Source of the DNA: an uncultured Planctomycetota bacterium
Lineage (GTDB): Bacteria > Planctomycetota > UBA1135 > GCA-002686595
Reading direction: 5' to 3'
Length of the DNA stretch: 64,000 nucleotides
NCBI GenBank assembly: GCA_903928115.1
Contig: CAIYPP010000007.1
Span: forward strand, 90,792 to 154,791
Part shown: in pieces, positions 60,811 to 64,000 of the stretch
Layout: every line of letters starts with the position of its first letter
How positions within the stretch are numbered: the stretch's first letter is position 1
Position numbers and translations under genes: made by a program
The notes under the pieces: generated by a model
What the model saw: the letters and a program-made list of their open reading frames with translations, nothing else
What the model was told of the DNA's origin: nothing
The model's database searches: none

Positions 60811-63800
60811 ATGAATCGCGCCTTCGTCGTGAGCGCCGCTGCGCTCAGCATCGTTTCTTCGGTAGCCGCCGCCAATGAGCAGACGCTCGAGACGCGCGGT
60901 TACATGCTTTCCGGCGAGCTGCTCGTGTTCCCCCGCGCCGAGCAGGGCCTTCCGGCCGGCTGGTCGGTCAAGGTGGTCGGCGTCGACGAGGCGAACTCGC
61001 TCGTCGCGACCCTGAAGGGCACGGCGGACCTCTACCGCAACGAGAGCGGAGTCCAAGGCTTCCTTTCGCAGGCGATGTCGACCGCCCCCGGTCAATTCGT
61101 GATCACTGCGCCGAACGGACGCGAACTGGGCATCGGCGATCTCTCGGTCGCGATCTACGACGGCAAGTGGTGCGTGCTCTCGAACTCGAGCGACCTCGCC
61201 GGTCGTCCTGTCTTCACGCTGCCCGACCAAGCTGCGTTCATCGAGCGCGGCGAGCAGTTCTCGCTGACCGGTGAGCTCGTGCTCGCCGATGCGCTCGCCG
61301 AGGAGCTCGGCCTCGAGCGCGGCTCGCACATGTCGATCGGCTCGATCACCGTGATGGGCTCGGCCATGTTCGATCCGGCCCGCCCGATCACTCTCTCCGC
61401 CCCCGCAGCGGCCACGAGCGGCGTCATCGGACCGGACGTGATCGTCAGCACGATCGGCACGACCTTCGGCGAGTACGGCATCGTCAGCGGCGTCGGCGCC
61501 TACGCCGTCACCACCGTCTCCTGCAACGTCGGCGACCAGATTGCGATCTGGATCGACTCGGGCTCGCAAGCCAACCAGCACCCGGTCATCGGAACCCAGC
61601 TGTACCGCTTCAAGACGGTCAACGGCGCCACGCGCTTCGAGCAGATCGGTATGAGCTGGCTCAAGCACGGCTTCTGCGCCGCCGACGCACCGAGCTGCAC
61701 CTCGATCAACCCCAACGGCATTCCGAACCCGACCTACGTGAACAACGCGAGCTGCGACTGGCTCGGTCTGTTCGCCACGGACACGTACTCGGACGGCCTC
61801 AATGCCTCGCAGTCGGGCTGCGGTCCGCGCTCCGAGATCCAGCCGTGGACGGGCGTCTTCCCGTACCCCTACATCCTGGGCAACCCCAACACGTCGACCA
61901 TCGCGACCTACAAGCGCATGCAGGTCAAGAACCCCGACCTCGATCCCGCCCAGAACTCGGGCGCGACGTACTGGGGTGAAGTGGTCTACATCTGCACGGA
62001 CGAGCCGGCGGCCAACCGCTACAACAACTACTCGGTCCGCCAAGCCACCGTCGGCGCTCCCAACACCTCGGGCCAGTACAACATGTCCTTCTCGGGCACC
62101 ACGATCCCGCTGAAGTCGGCGGTGATGCAGTGGGCCACGATCGATGCCGGCGTGGTGGTGAGCTACGTCGACGTGCCCAATGACGGCCGCATCTACTTGG
62201 CCCGCAAGGTGACCAACGTCGGCGGCGGTCAGTACCACTACGAGTACGCGCTGTTCAACATGAACAGCGACCGCGCTGCTCAGGCGATCTCGATCCCGCT
62301 CGGCAACGGCTCGGGCGCGACGAACATCGAGTTCAAGGACATCGACTACCACTCGGGCGAGCCCTACGTCGGCACCGACTGGACGAACACGGTCAACCCG
62401 GGTTCGGAGATCTCGTGGGCCTCGCAGACGTACTCGCAAAACGTCAACGCGAACGCGCTGCGCTGGAGCACGACCTACAACTACCGCTTCCGCTCGACCG
62501 GCGCGCCCGCGCCGGGCAACGTGACGGTCACGCTGTTCAAGCCGGGTACTCCGACGCAGATCACCTTCACGGGCGTCGACGTCCCCGGTGGATCGAACTG
62601 CCCCGACACGGACGGCGACGGCGCGAACGACTGCGTCGACGGCTGCCCGAACGACCCCACCAAGACCGCTCCCGGCCAGTGCGGCTGCGGCAACCCCGAC
62701 ACCGACGGTGACGGCGACGGCGTGGCCAACTGCGTCGACGGCTGCCCGAACGACCCCGCGAAGAGCGCTCCGGGCGTATGCGGCTGCGGCAACCCCGACA
62801 CCGACAGCGATGGCGACGGTGTCGCGAACTGCGTCGACCTGTGCCCGAACGACCCGCTGAAGACGTCCCCGGGCGTCTGCGGCTGCGGCGTGGCGGACGG
62901 TGACTCGGACGGCGACGGCGACCTCAACTGCGTCGACAACTGTCCGACGACCTACAACCCGGCCCAAGCGGACGCCGACCAAGACGGCGTCGGCAACGTC
63001 TGCGACAACTGCACGCAGAACGCCAACACGAATCAGCTCGACAGCGACGCAGACTTCGTCGGCGATGTCTGCGACAACTGCCCCAACGTCTTCAACCCGC
63101 CGCAGGGCGACAGCGACGGCGACGACGTCGGTGACTCGTGCGACGGCTGCCCGAATGACCCGGCCAAGGCCGCCCCTGGCGTCTGTGGCTGTGGCGTGGC
63201 GGACACCGATAGCGACGGCGACGGTACGCCGAACTGCAACGACCTGTGCCCGAACGACCCGACCAAGGTTGCTCCGGGCACGTGCGGCTGCGGCGTCTCG
63301 GACGTCGACACCGACGGTGACGGCATCAAGGACTGCAACGACAACTGCGACGCCATCTCCAACCCGACGCAGGCGGACTGCGATCAGGACGGCCTCGGCG
63401 ACGTGTGCGAGATCGCTTCGGGTTCGCAGTGGGACGTCAACAACGACGGCACGCCCGACCAGTGCGCGGCCTGCCCGTCGATCGTGACGTACTGCACCCC
63501 CTCGACGACCTCGAGCGGTTGCTCGCCGGTCATGTCGGCCACGGGTACGCCGAGCATCGCTGCGGCCTCGGGCTTCGTCCTCACGGCGAGCAGCGTCGAA
63601 GGCCAGAAGCAGGGCTTGCTGTTCTACGGCGTTCTCGGACCGAAGACGTCGGCGTGGGCTCCGGGCAGCACGAGCACGCTCTGCGTCAAGGCCCCGACTC
63701 AGCGCGCCAACACCGTCAGCACCGGCGGCACGGCCGGTGGCTGCAATGGCACGATCAGCCTCGACTTCCAGAGCTACCTCGCGACGCATCCGTCGGCCGT

Positions 63801-63915
63801 GGGTCAGCCCTTCCAGGCGGGGGTGATGGTGAACGTGCAAGCGTGGTTCCGTGATCCCACCGCTCCGGGCACGACGAATCTCTCGAACGCTCTGCAGTTC
63901 AAGACCTGCCCGTGA
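60811..63915 (+). CDS. Secreted protein with thrombospondin type 3 repeats and Cys-rich C-terminal domain
   Basis: 1,034 residues. Signal peptide about 1-20 (MNRAFVVSAAALSIVSSVAA). Residues about 25-590 parallel the previous gene (FGDLSV…, GTQLYRFKTVNGATRFEQIG, CDWLGLFATDTYSDG, NVNANALRWSTTYNYRF). From about 596 to 890 there are calcium-binding thrombospondin type 3 repeats (DTDGDGDGVANCVD, CPNDP…PGVCGCG units). The last about 145 residues are the module VTYCTPSTTSSGC…CNGTISLDFQ…QAWFRDP. Likely a large extracellular, calcium-stiffened protein. Followed by a strong terminator. Confidence 0.85.
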   Translation: MNRAFVVSAAALSIVSSVAAANEQTLETRGYMLSGELLVFPRAEQGLPAGWSVKVVGVDEANSLVATLKGTADLYRNESGVQGFLSQAMSTAPGQFVITAPNGRELGIGDLSVAIYDGKWCVLSNSSDLAGRPVFTLPDQAAFIERGEQFSLTGELVLADALAEELGLERGSHMSIGSITVMGSAMFDPARPITLSAPAAATSGVIGPDVIVSTIGTTFGEYGIVSGVGAYAVTTVSCNVGDQIAIWIDSGSQANQHPVIGTQLYRFKTVNGATRFEQIGMSWLKHGFCAADAPSCTSINPNGIPNPTYVNNASCDWLGLFATDTYSDGLNASQSGCGPRSEIQPWTGVFPYPYILGNPNTSTIATYKRMQVKNPDLDPAQNSGATYWGEVVYICTDEPAANRYNNYSVRQATVGAPNTSGQYNMSFSGTTIPLKSAVMQWATIDAGVVVSYVDVPNDGRIYLARKVTNVGGGQYHYEYALFNMNSDRAAQAISIPLGNGSGATNIEFKDIDYHSGEPYVGTDWTNTVNPGSEISWASQTYSQNVNANALRWSTTYNYRFRSTGAPAPGNVTVTLFKPGTPTQITFTGVDVPGGSNCPDTDGDGANDCVDGCPNDPTKTAPGQCGCGNPDTDGDGDGVANCVDGCPNDPAKSAPGVCGCGNPDTDSDGDGVANCVDLCPNDPLKTSPGVCGCGVADGDSDGDGDLNCVDNCPTTYNPAQADADQDGVGNVCDNCTQNANTNQLDSDADFVGDVCDNCPNVFNPPQGDSDGDDVGDSCDGCPNDPAKAAPGVCGCGVADTDSDGDGTPNCNDLCPNDPTKVAPGTCGCGVSDVDTDGDGIKDCNDNCDAISNPTQADCDQDGLGDVCEIASGSQWDVNNDGTPDQCAACPSIVTYCTPSTTSSGCSPVMSATGTPSIAAASGFVLTASSVEGQKQGLLFYGVLGPKTSAWAPGSTSTLCVKAPTQRANTVSTGGTAGGCNGTISLDFQSYLATHPSAVGQPFQAGVMVNVQAWFRDPTAPGTTNLSNALQFKTCP
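62598..63470 (+). repeat. Thrombospondin type 3 repeat tract
   Basis: About ten Asp-rich calcium-binding units. Five of them contain CPNDPxKxxPGxCGCG. Neighbouring units of roughly 100 bp are very similar at DNA level, so copy number may vary between strains. Confidence 0.8.
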
Positions 63916-63943
63916 TGGCGTAGCGGCTCGGCCGCTTTGAAAC

Positions 63944-63983
63944 GAAGCTGGGGGTGCCGCTTGGCACCCCCAGCTTCATTTTC
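63944..63983 (+). terminator. Strong terminator hairpin
   Basis: A perfect 15-bp stem (63944-63958 pairs with 63963-63977), loop GCTT, then ATTTTC. Lies 29 bp after the stop of the TSP3 protein gene. Confidence 0.9.
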
Positions 63984-64000
63984 AGCGGCCTCGTGATGGG

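Noticed and set aside
62598..63470. Tandem roughly 100-bp repeats as a non-coding satellite
   Set aside because: They are in frame and encode thrombospondin type 3 repeats.
60619..63840. Very long minus-strand open frame opposite the TSP3 protein gene
   Set aside because: Composition is Arg/Ala/Val-rich without domains and mirrors the Asp/Gly codons of the real gene. Similar antisense frames opposite the kinase and ferredoxin-TPR genes were dropped for the same reason.

Overview
The window is GC-rich, gene-dense bacterial DNA that most resembles a Planctomycetota-type genome. Supporting signs are a DUF1080 protein, a formylglycine-type sulfatase, a large Ser/Thr kinase fused to WD40 repeats, and several secreted proteins sharing a Cys-rich C-terminal domain. 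TonB-dependent uptake genes also occur. Some genes have clear Shine-Dalgarno sites. Others have a -10-like hexamer only 6-8 nt before the start codon and may be leaderless. The organism assignment is inference, since no rRNA or marker-gene comparison could be run.

Left part (1-15.7 kb): this looks like a composite accessory or conflict island. A minus-strand cluster (667-3936) encodes a ClpX-like AAA+ ATPase, a YbjN/TY-Chap-like protein and a CbxX-type AAA+ ATPase. Next come an AAA+ remnant and a membrane protein joining TerB-like repeats to a trypsin fold whose catalytic His appears replaced by Tyr. From 6.3 to 14.0 kb the base composition drops. This stretch holds a SLOG-like/4-TM protein, a broken IS3-family element, and a translationally coupled trio: an unknown protein, a TIR-like protein and a KGGVGR-type ATPase. 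A second ClpX-like gene (14226-15716) faces the trio. Both ClpX-like proteins and the KGGVGR ATPase end in the same domain of about 85 residues (RKWW ... [12 protein letters not shown] ... YLDYxRLK), its last 60 residues aligning without gaps. I do not recognise this domain. It is the best candidate for an undescribed system, with the domain acting as an adaptor between unfoldases and a TIR/KGGVGR module.

Middle part (15.7-38.9 kb): the 3' end of an acyl-CoA ligase gene is duplicated as a 200-bp direct repeat around a secreted protein gene. After that come mostly ordinary genes: an RRM Gly-rich RNA-binding protein, an S10 carboxypeptidase, a sodium:solute symporter, a bestrophin-like channel, a SpsF-like cytidylyltransferase, a B3/4 protein and an MsbA-like ABC exporter. 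They continue with a DUF2238-like membrane protein, ispD-ispF, ruvC, a ComEA-like HhH protein, nadC, an RsbW-like ATPase, a VanZ-like protein, purB, a sulfatase, a GT-C-like membrane protein and a TIM-barrel protein.

Right part (39-64 kb): tRNA-Gly(GCC), a TonB-dependent receptor with a TonB-like protein, a hydantoinase A-type protein, plsY-gpsA, small membrane proteins and tRNA-Pro(GGG). Then come an NHLRC2-like thioredoxin/NHL protein with a phosphodiesterase-type enzyme, a Rieske protein, the WD40 kinase, and a membrane ferredoxin fused to TPRs. The window ends with two tandem secreted paralogs, one carrying an inserted thrombospondin type 3 repeat block, and a strong terminator hairpin.
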